DNA of 43,232 nucleotides from Candidatus Thorarchaeota archaeon (GTDB lineage: Archaea; Asgardarchaeota; Thorarchaeia; Thorarchaeales; Thorarchaeaceae). The stretch spans positions 1 through 43,232 of the forward strand of contig JAEORO010000143.1 of assembly GCA_016840855.1 (NCBI GenBank). Reading direction: 5' to 3'. Under the pieces are notes generated by a model. It ran no database searches, had not been told where the DNA came from, and saw nothing but the letters and a program-made list of their open reading frames with translations. Shown here piece by piece: positions 1 to 7,601 of this stretch (position 1 is its first letter; the number at the start of each line of letters is the position of its first letter). A program made the translations under genes and the position numbers.

Positions 1-375
1 CTCTTCTGACATCTCTTGTACATGGACATAGAGTTCTTGTCTAATATCATAGATTGCTCTCTGACCCATGAGAGCCATGAGATAGCCACTTCCATAGTTT
101 GTGAACCATGCCATAATCTGAAGAGAAATGTACAGGAGTGCAGTAAAGATAATTGATTCAATAATCCTGTTAGCGAAATCAACATCGATAGCTTGTCGTA
201 GAACAAACGGTGTCCATACTCCAAGCACTATACCAATTGCAGTAAGGACAACAACAGCAGCAAACAGATTTCTGTAAGCAATGAGATACTTGATCATCCG
301 GATGAGCAGCTCTGAATCAGTATATTCATACGTTCTTGCATCTGGATCGTCAGCATCATCAAGAGACCTACTCAC
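1..375 (-). CDS. ABC exporter half-transporter, N-terminal part (cut by window edge)
   Basis: Only the first 125 codons are in the window; the gene runs off the left end. The visible part is an acidic N-terminal tail of about 30 residues followed by two hydrophobic segments and the start of a cytoplasmic loop, as in the membrane domain of type IV (ABCB-like) exporters. The start I prefer is GTG at 375, 8 nt behind an AAGGAGG ribosome site; another GTG at 381 is in frame but too close to that site. The reading frame overlaps the end of the upstream ABC gene by 8 nt, so the two are translationally coupled and probably form a heterodimer. The nucleotide-binding domain is outside the window. Confidence 0.85.
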   Translation of the reverse strand, partial: MSRSLDDADDPDARTYEYTDSELLIRMIKYLIAYRNLFAAVVVLTAIGIVLGVWTPFVLRQAIDVDFANRIIESIIFTALLYISLQIMAWFTNYGSGYLMALMGQRAIYDIRQELYVHVQEMSEE

Positions 376-2290
376 TGCCACTGCCTCCTTGGATACTTGC
401 TGAAATGCTGTCGGATGTTATGCGTGCAGTTGACTCTATTTCCGTTAATGTTTGATGAATGCTATAGTAGAGCCCTTCTCTAGCTAATAACTCCTCATGA
501 GTCCCCATCTCTACTATTTCCCCACGTTCCATCATAACTATCAAGTCTGCGTTTCTCACAGTGCTCAGACGATGAGTGATAATAAACGTGGTACGTTCTT
601 CCATTAAATTCTCAAGTGCTTGTTGAATCAACATCTCAGTCCTTGCATCAACTGAGCTAGTTGAATCATCAAGTATCAGAATCCGTGGGTCTGCAAGCAA
701 TGCTCTAGCTATTGCTATCCTCTGTTTCTGTCCTCCGCTTAGAGTGACTCCTCGTTCTCCTACTTCAGTGTCGTATCCTGCTTCAAGAGTCATTACGAAA
801 TCATGAATCATTGCTGCTTTAGCAGCCTCCATGACTTCCTCAATAGATGCATTTGGACGGCTAAATGCAATGTTTTCTTTTAGAGATGCAGAGAAAAGAA
901 ATGGGTCTTGGTGAACGATACCAATTCGTTTTCGCAGGTCGTCTAGTGCATAGAGTCGAATATCAACCCCATCAATACAGATGGTGCCTGGGGCTTGAAT
1001 CTTTATTATCTCTCCATCAATCTCAATATGGTCTTCAATTACATTATGCTTCGAACCATCAATAGATAAAGAATCCTTCTCATCCAGGCGATAGGTTTTG
1101 CCGTTATATGTGACTGTGTAATCATCATCGACATCATAGAATCTTGGGATTAGATTAACTAGACTAGTCTTACCGGACCCTGTGCCTCCTAGGAGTGCTA
1201 CTACTTGCCCAGGTTTTACATGGAGTGAAATATTCCTCAGGATGTGCTTTTGGCCTCTATAGCTGAAGTATACATTATCAAAGTCTACTCCTCCCTTAAA
1301 ATTAGATGCATCTATAGGACTCTCTGGGTCCATCACCTCTTCAACAGAATCAAGTATGTAGAAGGTTCGGTCTCCTGCCGCTGCTGCACGTTGATACATT
1401 CCCACACCCCAACTGAGGAACCTTGCTGGGAGCATGAGCATTCCGACTAATGTTACAAATCCCACAAACTCACCAAGAGTCAGAGCGTTATCCAGTATTG
1501 ACACTCCACCAATGTATATCAATCCTCCAATTGCTAAGCCAAATATTGCCGGGAGCATCGGTTGGAAGAACGACTGAAGTCTACTAGCTTCGACTCGCAG
1601 GTCCTGAAAACCCCGGTTTTCCTTTTCTACTCTTTTTGCCTCTCTTTCCTCTGAAGCAAACGCCCTCACAACTTTATGTCCCACTACATTTTCTGCAAGT
1701 ACTGAGCTGAGAACTCCATATTGTTCTCGTGCAGCACGAAATACAGGTCTCACTTTTTTGGCAAAAGAGTAGATGAAAATAACAATGATCGGGAATAGTA
1801 GGAACATATAATATGTAAGATCAGGACTGACGTCCCACATTACAAGGTAGGTACCGATTAATTGTATAGTGCCAATGAATAAGACACGATAACCCCAAAA
1901 CAGGAATTCTTTCATTGTACTGACATCAGTTGTTACTCGTGCCAGAAGCTGGCCTGTTTCGTTCTCATCATAAAATGCAAGATCTTTTCCCATGAGGCTT
2001 TCAAAGAGTTCTTCACGCAGCTCATAGATGACCCATTGCGATGAAATTGCAGCTCCGTATCGTCCAATCATATCAAAGATGGCATAGAGAATACCAAGAC
2101 CAATATAGAGAAGTGCGTAGGGGAGAAGCAATTCTAGCTGCTCCGCGAGAAGTACGCCATCAACAATCTCGACCATCACAAGTGGAGTAAGTAGATTGAA
2201 GAAAGTACCAATTGCGGCTGCTGACAGGAAACCAAAGAATAGACCCTTACGTCTTATTGAATAACCAATGAGTCTTCTGATATGACCCAT
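368..2290 (-). CDS. ABC exporter, fused membrane and ATPase domains, with an unusual insertion in the ATPase
   Basis: A 640-residue half-transporter. Residues 1-310 hold the membrane domain with about six helices. The ATPase domain follows, with Walker A GGTGSGKTS near 368-376, Q-loop HQDPF near 460-464, signature LSGGQ near 517-521, Walker B ILILDD near 537-542, D-loop SSVD and switch histidine THRLS near 572-576. All catalytic residues are present, including the position after Walker B, which is Asp rather than the usual Glu; that suggests a degenerate catalytic site, typical of one half of a heterodimeric exporter. Between Walker A and the Q-loop (about residues 388-434) there are about 45 extra residues, acidic and beta-rich, where family members go straight from RFYDP to the IDG-DIR strand. 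It overlaps the downstream half-transporter, its likely partner. The substrate cannot be read from sequence. Confidence 0.93.
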   Translation of the reverse strand: MGHIRRLIGYSIRRKGLFFGFLSAAAIGTFFNLLTPLVMVEIVDGVLLAEQLELLLPYALLYIGLGILYAIFDMIGRYGAAISSQWVIYELREELFESLMGKDLAFYDENETGQLLARVTTDVSTMKEFLFWGYRVLFIGTIQLIGTYLVMWDVSPDLTYYMFLLFPIIVIFIYSFAKKVRPVFRAAREQYGVLSSVLAENVVGHKVVRAFASEEREAKRVEKENRGFQDLRVEASRLQSFFQPMLPAIFGLAIGGLIYIGGVSILDNALTLGEFVGFVTLVGMLMLPARFLSWGVGMYQRAAAAGDRTFYILDSVEEVMDPESPIDASNFKGGVDFDNVYFSYRGQKHILRNISLHVKPGQVVALLGGTGSGKTSLVNLIPRFYDVDDDYTVTYNGKTYRLDEKDSLSIDGSKHNVIEDHIEIDGEIIKIQAPGTICIDGVDIRLYALDDLRKRIGIVHQDPFLFSASLKENIAFSRPNASIEEVMEAAKAAMIHDFVMTLEAGYDTEVGERGVTLSGGQKQRIAIARALLADPRILILDDSTSSVDARTEMLIQQALENLMEERTTFIITHRLSTVRNADLIVMMERGEIVEMGTHEELLAREGLYYSIHQTLTEIESTARITSDSISASIQGGSGSE

Positions 2291-2309
2291 TCATTCAGCT
2301 CCGTCTTGG

Positions 2310-3179
2310 TCAAAAATTAAGTAGATGATAAGAATTACGCAGAGGGTATTGGGTCTTTCTTCGCCATATGACAAGTACCAACAGAATTCCACTTGTTGTT
2401 CCAATGAGGAACACTATTCCTTCCAAGTGTTGGATTTGATTGAATAACCCATCAGATGTAGACGTATTTGCATCTGTTTTGGTGCTCGATGTGCTGAATT
2501 CTGCTTCAAACATTTTGTATTCCAAAAGGATTTCAGAGGTTTGCCAAGACCCTTCAGCATTAGCCAAAGCACCATTTTCTTTATGATATGTCCAATTTTG
2601 TTTGATGTATTTCAAGCCTGGAACTGGAGTAGTGGGCAATGGTATAGGCTCATTCATTTCAGAAGGAAATGGAACACAGAATACTATTGTACCAAAATAG
2701 ATGCTCCAATGTGTGCTGTTCTCTGATTGCCTGTATAACGTATACTCTGTACAGATTTGAGTCATCATTGACCAGTTACCAATAGGTAGTGCAATCCGTT
2801 GGTGTGTGGAGTTGACAAAGAGAGAGGGGGAGATATCTAGAGTGCTTAGGAATGGAATAAAGTCCGCCCCCTCTTGTGTTAGCATTGATCCCCAAGCTAT
2901 TGGCACATCAGAAAAAGCTGTGATGTTCAGAGGTATCTGAGGCAGAGCATCAGCCTTCAAAAAGATAAGGACATCTTCCATCACCAAAGACCCGTATGTT
3001 TGATTAGTTAGTATTTCGATTAGTCTAAACGAAAAAGACTGTCCTGAATCGATTCCCCACTCAAGCCCGTGGTCTGTCACTGCAGTAGCTAAGTCTATCG
3101 AAGCTAAGGAAGTCACAACAAGAACAAGAACTGCTAAGGTTCTCACATAACAGGCGCTCTGCTGGTTTTCAATCGTCAT
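2310..3179 (-). CDS. Secreted or surface-anchored type I membrane protein, function unknown
   Basis: About 289 residues from the chosen start. A hydrophobic stretch (LAVLVLVVTSLASIDLATA) near the N-terminus reads as a signal peptide, and a single helix (IVFLIGTTSGILLVLVIW) followed by RRK near the C-terminus reads as a membrane anchor. The body between them carries at least seven N-glycosylation sequons (for example NQT, NIT, NST, NWS, NWT), as expected for a glycosylated archaeal surface protein. The frame stays open upstream to 3248, but the ATG at 3179 lies 25 nt downstream of a good TATA box, which fits a leaderless transcript. I recognise no catalytic motif. The gene stands alone between an ABC exporter and a small unknown gene. 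Confidence 0.75.
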   Translation of the reverse strand: MTIENQQSACYVRTLAVLVLVVTSLASIDLATAVTDHGLEWGIDSGQSFSFRLIEILTNQTYGSLVMEDVLIFLKADALPQIPLNITAFSDVPIAWGSMLTQEGADFIPFLSTLDISPSLFVNSTHQRIALPIGNWSMMTQICTEYTLYRQSENSTHWSIYFGTIVFCVPFPSEMNEPIPLPTTPVPGLKYIKQNWTYHKENGALANAEGSWQTSEILLEYKMFEAEFSTSSTKTDANTSTSDGLFNQIQHLEGIVFLIGTTSGILLVLVIWRRKTQYPLRNSYHLLNF

Positions 3180-3203
3180 TTTGAGTGTATTTATTGTAAA
3201 ATA

Positions 3204-3211
3204 GTATAAGC
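3204..3211 (-). promoter_or_regulatory. TATA box for the leaderless gene starting at 3179
   Basis: On the minus strand the motif reads GCTTATAC. It sits about 25 nt before the ATG at 3179, the distance normally seen between an archaeal TATA box and the transcription start, so transcription would begin at or very near the start codon. There is no Shine-Dalgarno sequence before that ATG, in agreement with a leaderless mRNA. Confidence 0.55.
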
Positions 3212-3237
3212 ATTTACTCTTCAGCATGGTAGTAATT

Positions 3238-3459
3238 TCAATAATCAATTATCAGCTCAAATGTGGTTAGAATGCGCCAGGGATTAAGAAGCACTTTCAA
3301 ATTTCTTGTGAAGATAGGAAGACATTCCATCGCGATCGTAGAAGAATATCCTTTTAGCTTACAATTCAGAACTTTCAATCCATCCTCGTCCAGAGTTCCT
3401 TGAAGTATTGCTATGGTTTCGTCCGGGGTTATGTCTTCAAGATATATTGGCTTGCTCAT
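3238..3459 (-). CDS. Small protein of unknown function (73 aa)
   Basis: The protein begins MSKPIYLEDITPDETIAIL and is soluble with a mixed charge. I do not recognise the family. The frame is open up to 3519, but the extra N-terminal residues are Cys- and aromatic-rich and look non-coding, and a perfect hairpin lies directly before the ATG at 3459, so I place the start there. The coding evidence is modest: a plausible amino-acid mix and a frame that just fits between its neighbours. It could be a spurious frame. Confidence 0.4.
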   Translation of the reverse strand: MSKPIYLEDITPDETIAILQGTLDEDGLKVLNCKLKGYSSTIAMECLPIFTRNLKVLLNPWRILTTFELIIDY

Positions 3460-3478
3460 TGCAGCCTTGTTGGCTGCA
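3460..3478. repeat. Perfect 7-bp inverted repeat touching the start codon of the gene at 3459
   Basis: TGCAGCC and GGCTGCA are separated by the five bases TTGTT. In the minus-strand transcript this stem-loop ends one base before the ATG at 3459, exactly where ribosomes would bind, and it could equally be a dimeric repressor site near the transcript start. If translation really begins at 3519 the repeat is simply coding sequence. Confidence 0.5.
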
Positions 3479-3732
3479 CAGCATTCTTGATGATAGAAGA
3501 GTGGATGATAGAAAAACAATAAGATGGAAAAAATCCTCTATCTATAGAATAATCATATTCGATAAACCTCAACAGACCCTAAAAGCATCCAAGCAATGAA
3601 TCTATGACTAGGTCATGAGTTGAGCATATCTCTTCTTATTTCTCAGATTCCGCATCCAAAATAAATCCGCCTTGTGGTTTGTGCTTCTTCTTTCGCAAGG
3701 AGATTTCATTGGAGGCGTTTTCGATAAAGAAA

Positions 3733-4752
3733 ATGATACTCGGAAAAACGAGGTTAGAAGTATCAAGAGTTGGTTTTGGAGGCATTCCTATACAGCGTCC
3801 ATCAGAAAATGAAGCAATAAGAGTTGTACAGCGAGCAGTTCAGCTTGGTATTAATTTCTTTGATACATCTGTGGGCTATGGAACTAGCGAACCAAGAATA
3901 GGAAAAGCCTTGCAGGGTCAGAGAGAGGAAGTTGTACTAGCCACAAAAGGTGGATGGCGGGATGGAGAAATGGTACAGGGGTCGCTCAGGGTCAGTCTCG
4001 AGCAATTGAAGACAGATTATATCGACATCTGGCAATTTCATAATGTGAGTTCGTTAGACACCTACAGCAGTCTTTTCAGGACTGATGGCCCAATGGAGGC
4101 GGCAATTGAAGCTTTGTCAGAGGGAACCATTCTCCATTTAGGAATCAGTAGTCACTCTCTTGAAGTTGCTCGTGAAGCAGTGATTTCTGATCAATTTGAT
4201 ACGATTCAATTTCCGTTCAACCTTGTTTATAGAAATGCAGCTGAAGAGCTCATAGATCTAGCAAAGAAGCATGATGTTGGATTCATTGGTATGAAACCAT
4301 TTGCAGGAGGGATGATACCAAGGGCCAAGCTTGCTCTGAAATATGTACTTCAATTTGAAAATGTCTTACCAGATCCTGGATTCGAAACAATAGAACAAGT
4401 AGAAGAAATAGTTAGTATCATTGAGAGCCCATTAAACATAACAAGAAAAGAACATGCAGAAATGGAACTAATACGTACTGAATTGGGAACCAAGTTTTGC
4501 AGACAATGTGGATATTGCCAGCCTTGCCCTAACGGAGTCAGCATTTCACTTATAATGATTGCACCAGTTATGTGGAATCTCTGGCCTCTAGAGAGTCTTT
4601 CTTCTAATTGGTATAATGAGGCCATCGAGAGTGGGACTCGGTGTGTTCAGTGTGGAGAATGCGAAGCCAAGTGTCCGTATCAATTACCTATCCGTGAGAT
4701 GATAAAAGAGAATATGATTTTTCATTCAAAGCGCAAAGAAGCTGGGAATTGA
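3733..4752 (+). CDS. Aldo/keto reductase with C-terminal two-cluster ferredoxin domain
   Basis: A 339-residue protein. Residues 1-240 form an aldo/keto reductase barrel: N-terminal LGKTRLEVSRVGFGG, and the catalytic tetrad readable as Asp44, Tyr49, Lys72 and His103. The C-terminal 85 residues carry two cysteine groups, C256-x2-C-x2-C-x2-C and C304-x2-C-x2-C-x3-CP, so two [4Fe-4S] clusters are likely. This architecture is common in anaerobes and suggests electron exchange with ferredoxin as well as NAD(P)H. The start is uncertain: ATG at 3733 matches the family N-terminus, but the only well-spaced ribosome site (AAGGAG, 3697-3702) precedes an in-frame TTG at 3709, which would add eight residues. 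The gene is monocistronic, with an AAAATAAAT promoter-like stretch near 3657. The substrate is unknown. Confidence 0.88.
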   Translation: MILGKTRLEVSRVGFGGIPIQRPSENEAIRVVQRAVQLGINFFDTSVGYGTSEPRIGKALQGQREEVVLATKGGWRDGEMVQGSLRVSLEQLKTDYIDIWQFHNVSSLDTYSSLFRTDGPMEAAIEALSEGTILHLGISSHSLEVAREAVISDQFDTIQFPFNLVYRNAAEELIDLAKKHDVGFIGMKPFAGGMIPRAKLALKYVLQFENVLPDPGFETIEQVEEIVSIIESPLNITRKEHAEMELIRTELGTKFCRQCGYCQPCPNGVSISLIMIAPVMWNLWPLESLSSNWYNEAIESGTRCVQCGECEAKCPYQLPIREMIKENMIFHSKRKEAGN

Positions 4753-4800
4753 CTAGAATAGAGTGACTGCCCGACTACGAAATCAGGCAGACTCGTAAGA

Positions 4801-4947
4801 TTATCTCTTGGCTTGAAGTTCCTTGACTGCCTCAATGACCTCAGGAAGTACTGTGAAGATGTCACCAACTATGCCAAAGTCTGCCACACTGAAGATTGAA
4901 GCATCAGGATCCTTGTTGATTGCCACTATTATGTCTGAGGACAACAT
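4801..4947 (-). pseudogene. Remnant of a second etfA: last ~48 codons only
   Basis: The minus strand encodes [20 protein letters not shown] and continues to a TAA at 4801, matching the last 48 residues of the intact EtfA encoded at 5538-6737 at roughly 42 of 48 positions. The match extends about three codons further upstream (ILAG) before a TAG stop near 4968. Most nucleotide differences between the two copies are at third codon positions, so this is not a fresh duplication: it is what remains of a diverged paralogue that was under protein-level selection before truncation. What is left covers only the FAD-binding tail and cannot make a working subunit. Confidence 0.85.
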
Positions 4948-4997
4948 GCCCGCAAGGATTATTCCCCTCTAAACTTTCGGATTGTTTTCACACTCAG

Positions 4998-5318
4998 TTA
5001 CTTGAATCCTTGGTCGATCTTTAGCTCAATGATTTCAACACGTTCATCGAATCTAGAGAGAAGTCTTCTCTCTTTCTCTGGAAGAAAAGCTTGAGTATAG
5101 TCCTCTCCTGCAAACTGCTTGATTCCTTCGAGGGTTTTGAAGTACGCGATTGTAATGAATTCAACTTCATCATTCTTGTCGTTCCGGAATAATTGGAAAC
5201 GTTCATACCCCTCGATGTTTCTTTCCTCACTCTCCTTGAAGATCAAGTCCTTCAGAAATTTCTCATACATGTCTGCATTACTTCGAGTAGTCCATCCTCT
5301 CCAAAATCTACATAGCAT
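4998..5318 (-). CDS. Antibiotic-biosynthesis-monooxygenase (ABM) fold protein
   Basis: A 106-residue protein. The N-terminus MLCRFWRGWTTRSNADMYEK fits the small dimeric alpha/beta-barrel ABM family, whose members begin with a hydrophobic strand followed by WxGWT and a helix, and the second half (VEFITIAYFKTLEGIKQFAG) matches the central strand and helix. Members include haem-degrading and quinol-oxidising enzymes, but many have no known activity. A leader TAGGTGAACTAAAA precedes the ATG, giving a ribosome site 7 nt upstream, and a TTTTTATTG promoter-like element is about 20 nt further up. It stands between the etfA remnant and the end of the Etf/Hdr cluster. Function is inferred only at fold level. 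Confidence 0.7.
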   Translation of the reverse strand: MLCRFWRGWTTRSNADMYEKFLKDLIFKESEERNIEGYERFQLFRNDKNDEVEFITIAYFKTLEGIKQFAGEDYTQAFLPEKERRLLSRFDERVEIIELKIDQGFK

Positions 5319-5523
5319 TTTTAGTTCACCTAGTCTAGTTCAATAAAAAGAACTGTCAAACTTATCGATAAGCACATCGGCGGCATATGTGGGTAGTACG
5401 CATGGAAATAGGGCGAATCTGGGGGAGCTATATCAGAATCGCTCTATGACGAATTCGGTTACACATTGGCCTATTATTCCATTAGGTGTAGTGCGAAGAA
5501 ATTAGGCATAAAATGAAGAAGAC
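5319..5523. other. Intergenic region with no convincing gene
   Basis: About 200 bases between the ABM gene promoter and the end of etfA. One plus-strand frame ending near 5515 reads like protein (ESLYDEFGYTLAYYSIRC and onward) but has no start codon or ribosome site, so it may be a tiny remnant. Nothing else is recognisable. Confidence 0.4.
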
Positions 5524-5539
5524 AGAGGATTGATCCTCT
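5524..5539 (-). terminator. Hairpin terminator at the end of the etfBA/hdr cluster
   Basis: AGAGGAT-TG-ATCCTCT is a perfect 7-bp inverted repeat overlapping the last two bases of the etfA stop codon. On the minus-strand transcript it is followed by a pyrimidine-rich tract (GTCTTCTTCATTTT), which fits transcription termination at the end of the whole cluster. Confidence 0.6.
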
Positions 5540-6737
5540 ATCTCTCCGACTGAATCTTTTTCACAGCCTCTATGACCTCAGGTAGTACAGTGAAGATATC
5601 ACCCACTATGCCAAAATCAGCCACGCTAAATATCGGTGCGTCAGGGTCCTTGTTGATTGCAACTATAATGTCAGAGGAACTCATTCCAGCCAAATGCTGA
5701 ATCTGTCCTGATATTCCAAGAGCAATATAGAGCTTTGGACAGACCGTTCTCCCTGACTGACCAACCTGTTGCGATGGTGGAAGCCATCCCAAGTCAACAA
5801 TTGGTCGTGAGCCACCGATAGCTGCATCAAGCAGTTCAGCGAGCTGTTTCGGAAGCTCAAGATTTGAGGGGTCTTTGATTCCACGACCACTGCATACAAT
5901 GACATCCGCTTCCTCGACGGATTTCATGCCCTCAACAGCCTCACTCACAGTTTCCAACACTCGGGTCCGTACTTGCACAGCGCTGATTGTCATTGGGACT
6001 CGCTCAATCTCGCCATTTCTGGATGTGTCGGGTTCCAAAGGTTTGAACACATTTGGTCGAACTGTGGCCATTTGGGGTCTGGTATATGGGGAGAGAATCT
6101 CCGCCATGATGTTTCCACCAAAGGCAGGTCTTGTTTGTACGAGCTGTCGTTCTTCATCGATATCGAGACCTGTACAATCTGCAGTAAGCCCAAGTGCCAT
6201 CCTAGCTGCGACACGAGGTGCTAAGTCTCGTCCATTACTGGTCGCACCAAACAGCACAATTCCAGGTTTTCTCGGTGCTATCAGTGTGTTCATAGCAATT
6301 GTATAGGCATCAGTAGTATAATGGTCGAAGATTTTCTCATCAACAACAATCACTTTGTCTGCACCCTGATGTACAAGCTTCTGAGCATGTGCCTCAATCT
6401 CATGACCAACTAGGACCGCTACTAATTTCTCTCCTAGTTTGTCAGCTAACTCACGGCCCTTTGCGATGAGTTCAAGACCAACATTACGAAGACGCCCATC
6501 ATTGGTTTCACAGAAGACCCAGACATTCTTGTATTGGGCAATAGCATCCTTGTCAATGGTTTTTCTCTCAATCTTGATTGCATCTACTGGACATACCTCT
6601 TCACATGACCCACAGAGAACACATTTATCAAAGTCAAACTTGACCTTGTCCCCATCTTTTTCAATTGCATCAAAGTTGCAGACTTTGGGGCAGAGCATAC
6701 ACCCATTGCATACATCTCTATCATAATGCAATGACAT
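5538..6737 (-). CDS. etfA: Electron transfer flavoprotein alpha subunit with N-terminal two-cluster ferredoxin domain
   Basis: A 399-residue EtfA. Residues 1-60 are a bacterial-type ferredoxin domain with C10-C13-C16-C20 and C39-C42-C45-C49 motifs. The rest is the Etf alpha fold, ending in the FAD-binding region (SGRTVCPKLYIALGISGQ, then [16 protein letters not shown]). Such ferredoxin-fused EtfA subunits are known from bifurcating complexes, for example the caffeyl-CoA reductase Etf of Acetobacterium, and point to electron exchange with ferredoxin. The ATG at 6737 follows the etfB stop by one base; an upstream extension to 6770 exists but lies inside etfB. Together with EtfB it would collect electrons from a flavin dehydrogenase and pass them to the adjoining Hdr proteins; that link is inferred from gene order. 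Confidence 0.95.
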   Translation of the reverse strand: MSLHYDRDVCNGCMLCPKVCNFDAIEKDGDKVKFDFDKCVLCGSCEEVCPVDAIKIERKTIDKDAIAQYKNVWVFCETNDGRLRNVGLELIAKGRELADKLGEKLVAVLVGHEIEAHAQKLVHQGADKVIVVDEKIFDHYTTDAYTIAMNTLIAPRKPGIVLFGATSNGRDLAPRVAARMALGLTADCTGLDIDEERQLVQTRPAFGGNIMAEILSPYTRPQMATVRPNVFKPLEPDTSRNGEIERVPMTISAVQVRTRVLETVSEAVEGMKSVEEADVIVCSGRGIKDPSNLELPKQLAELLDAAIGGSRPIVDLGWLPPSQQVGQSGRTVCPKLYIALGISGQIQHLAGMSSSDIIVAINKDPDAPIFSVADFGIVGDIFTVLPEVIEAVKKIQSER

Positions 6738-6738
6738 C

Positions 6739-7548
6739 TTAGATCGCCCCCTTCTTTGCCAAGAACTCAACTAGCTCTTTCGCAGCTGCTTTTGGGTCTT
6801 CAGCCTCTATCTTGATGCCGCCCTTCTTCTTTTCAGGCGGAAAGACCTTTCTTACCTGAGTAGGCGATCCCTTGAGACCGAGTTTGTCAACATCATATCC
6901 AAGGTTCTCAGCATTTACTTCCTCAAAGGGCTTCTTTTTGGCTTGCATGATGCCCATGATATTGGGAAGTCGTGGCTCGTTCAGCCCTTTTGTGGCTGTG
7001 AGAAGCACTGGCAACTTTGCGCGTATTACGTCATACCCCTCATCTGTTTCTCTATGAGCGATGATAAATTTCCCATCCTCACTCAGTTCGAGATGACGGA
7101 CATAACAAATCTGAGGAACACCTAACAATTCAGCAATCTCAGGACCCACTTGAGCTGTGTCACCATCAATTGCTTGCTTGCCACAAATGACAATATCAAA
7201 CTCCATCTTTTTGATTTGTTCTGCAAGAGTTAAGGCAGTGACCCAAGTATCTGCACCAGCAAAGGCTCGATCTGTCATATGGATGGCTTTGTCACCACCC
7301 ATCGCAAGCGCTTTGAGTAGTGCCTCTTTTGCTTGAGGAGGACCCATCGTGATGATGGTAACCTCACCACCATGTTTCTCTCTTAGTTGAATTGCAGCCT
7401 CTACAGCGAACTCATCAAAAGGATTCAGTATGCTTGGTACACCATCTCGAATCAGCGTACCAGTTTCCTCATTCACCTTGACATCGGCGACTTCTGGCAC
7501 CTGTTTCACAGGAACTATAATCTTCAGTGTCAGATTCTTCACACCCAA
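6739..7548 (-). CDS. etfB: Electron transfer flavoprotein beta subunit
   Basis: A 269-residue EtfB. After a short leader comes KIIVPVKQVPEVADVKVNEE, the typical beginning, and near residues 124-136 the nucleotide-binding loop KQAIDGDTAQVGP. The GDTAQVG form is the one I associate with bifurcating Etfs that bind a second FAD instead of AMP; this needs checking by alignment. The first codon is a TTG at 7548; GTG at 7542 is equally possible, since neither has a strong ribosome site. A TATA-like element at 7586-7593 suggests etfBA can be transcribed separately from the hdr genes upstream. It is followed by etfA after one base. Confidence 0.95.
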   Translation of the reverse strand: MGVKNLTLKIIVPVKQVPEVADVKVNEETGTLIRDGVPSILNPFDEFAVEAAIQLREKHGGEVTIITMGPPQAKEALLKALAMGGDKAIHMTDRAFAGADTWVTALTLAEQIKKMEFDIVICGKQAIDGDTAQVGPEIAELLGVPQICYVRHLELSEDGKFIIAHRETDEGYDVIRAKLPVLLTATKGLNEPRLPNIMGIMQAKKKPFEEVNAENLGYDVDKLGLKGSPTQVRKVFPPEKKKGGIKIEAEDPKAAAKELVEFLAKKGAI

Positions 7549-7585
7549 TTGTCTGTAATCTGGCGGTTTCGGAAGATTGTACTCG

Positions 7586-7593
7586 TTATAAGG
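7586..7593 (-). promoter_or_regulatory. Possible internal promoter for etfBA
   Basis: CCTTATAA on the minus strand lies in the 53-nt gap between hdrB and etfB, the largest gap in the ten-gene series. Transcription starting about 25 nt downstream, near 7562, would leave a 14-20 nt leader before etfB, so etfBA may be expressed independently of hdr. Confidence 0.45.
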
Positions 7594-7601
7594 AGTATGT
7601 C

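Noticed and set aside
3408..3599. Plus-strand frame of 63 codons opposite the small gene at 3238-3459
   Set aside because: No ribosome site, implausible composition, and it would cover the hairpin and start region of the opposite gene.
4753..4800. CTGCC/GGCAG inverted repeat after the aldo/keto reductase gene
   Set aside because: Only 5 bp with a 14-base loop and no T run; too weak to call a terminator.
5400..5517. Open plus-strand frame ending AYYSIRCSAKKLGIK
   Set aside because: No start codon or ribosome site and no recognised family; possibly a remnant but not supportable.
5875..6306. 143-codon plus-strand frame inside etfA
   Set aside because: Shadow of the strongly conserved etfA frame.
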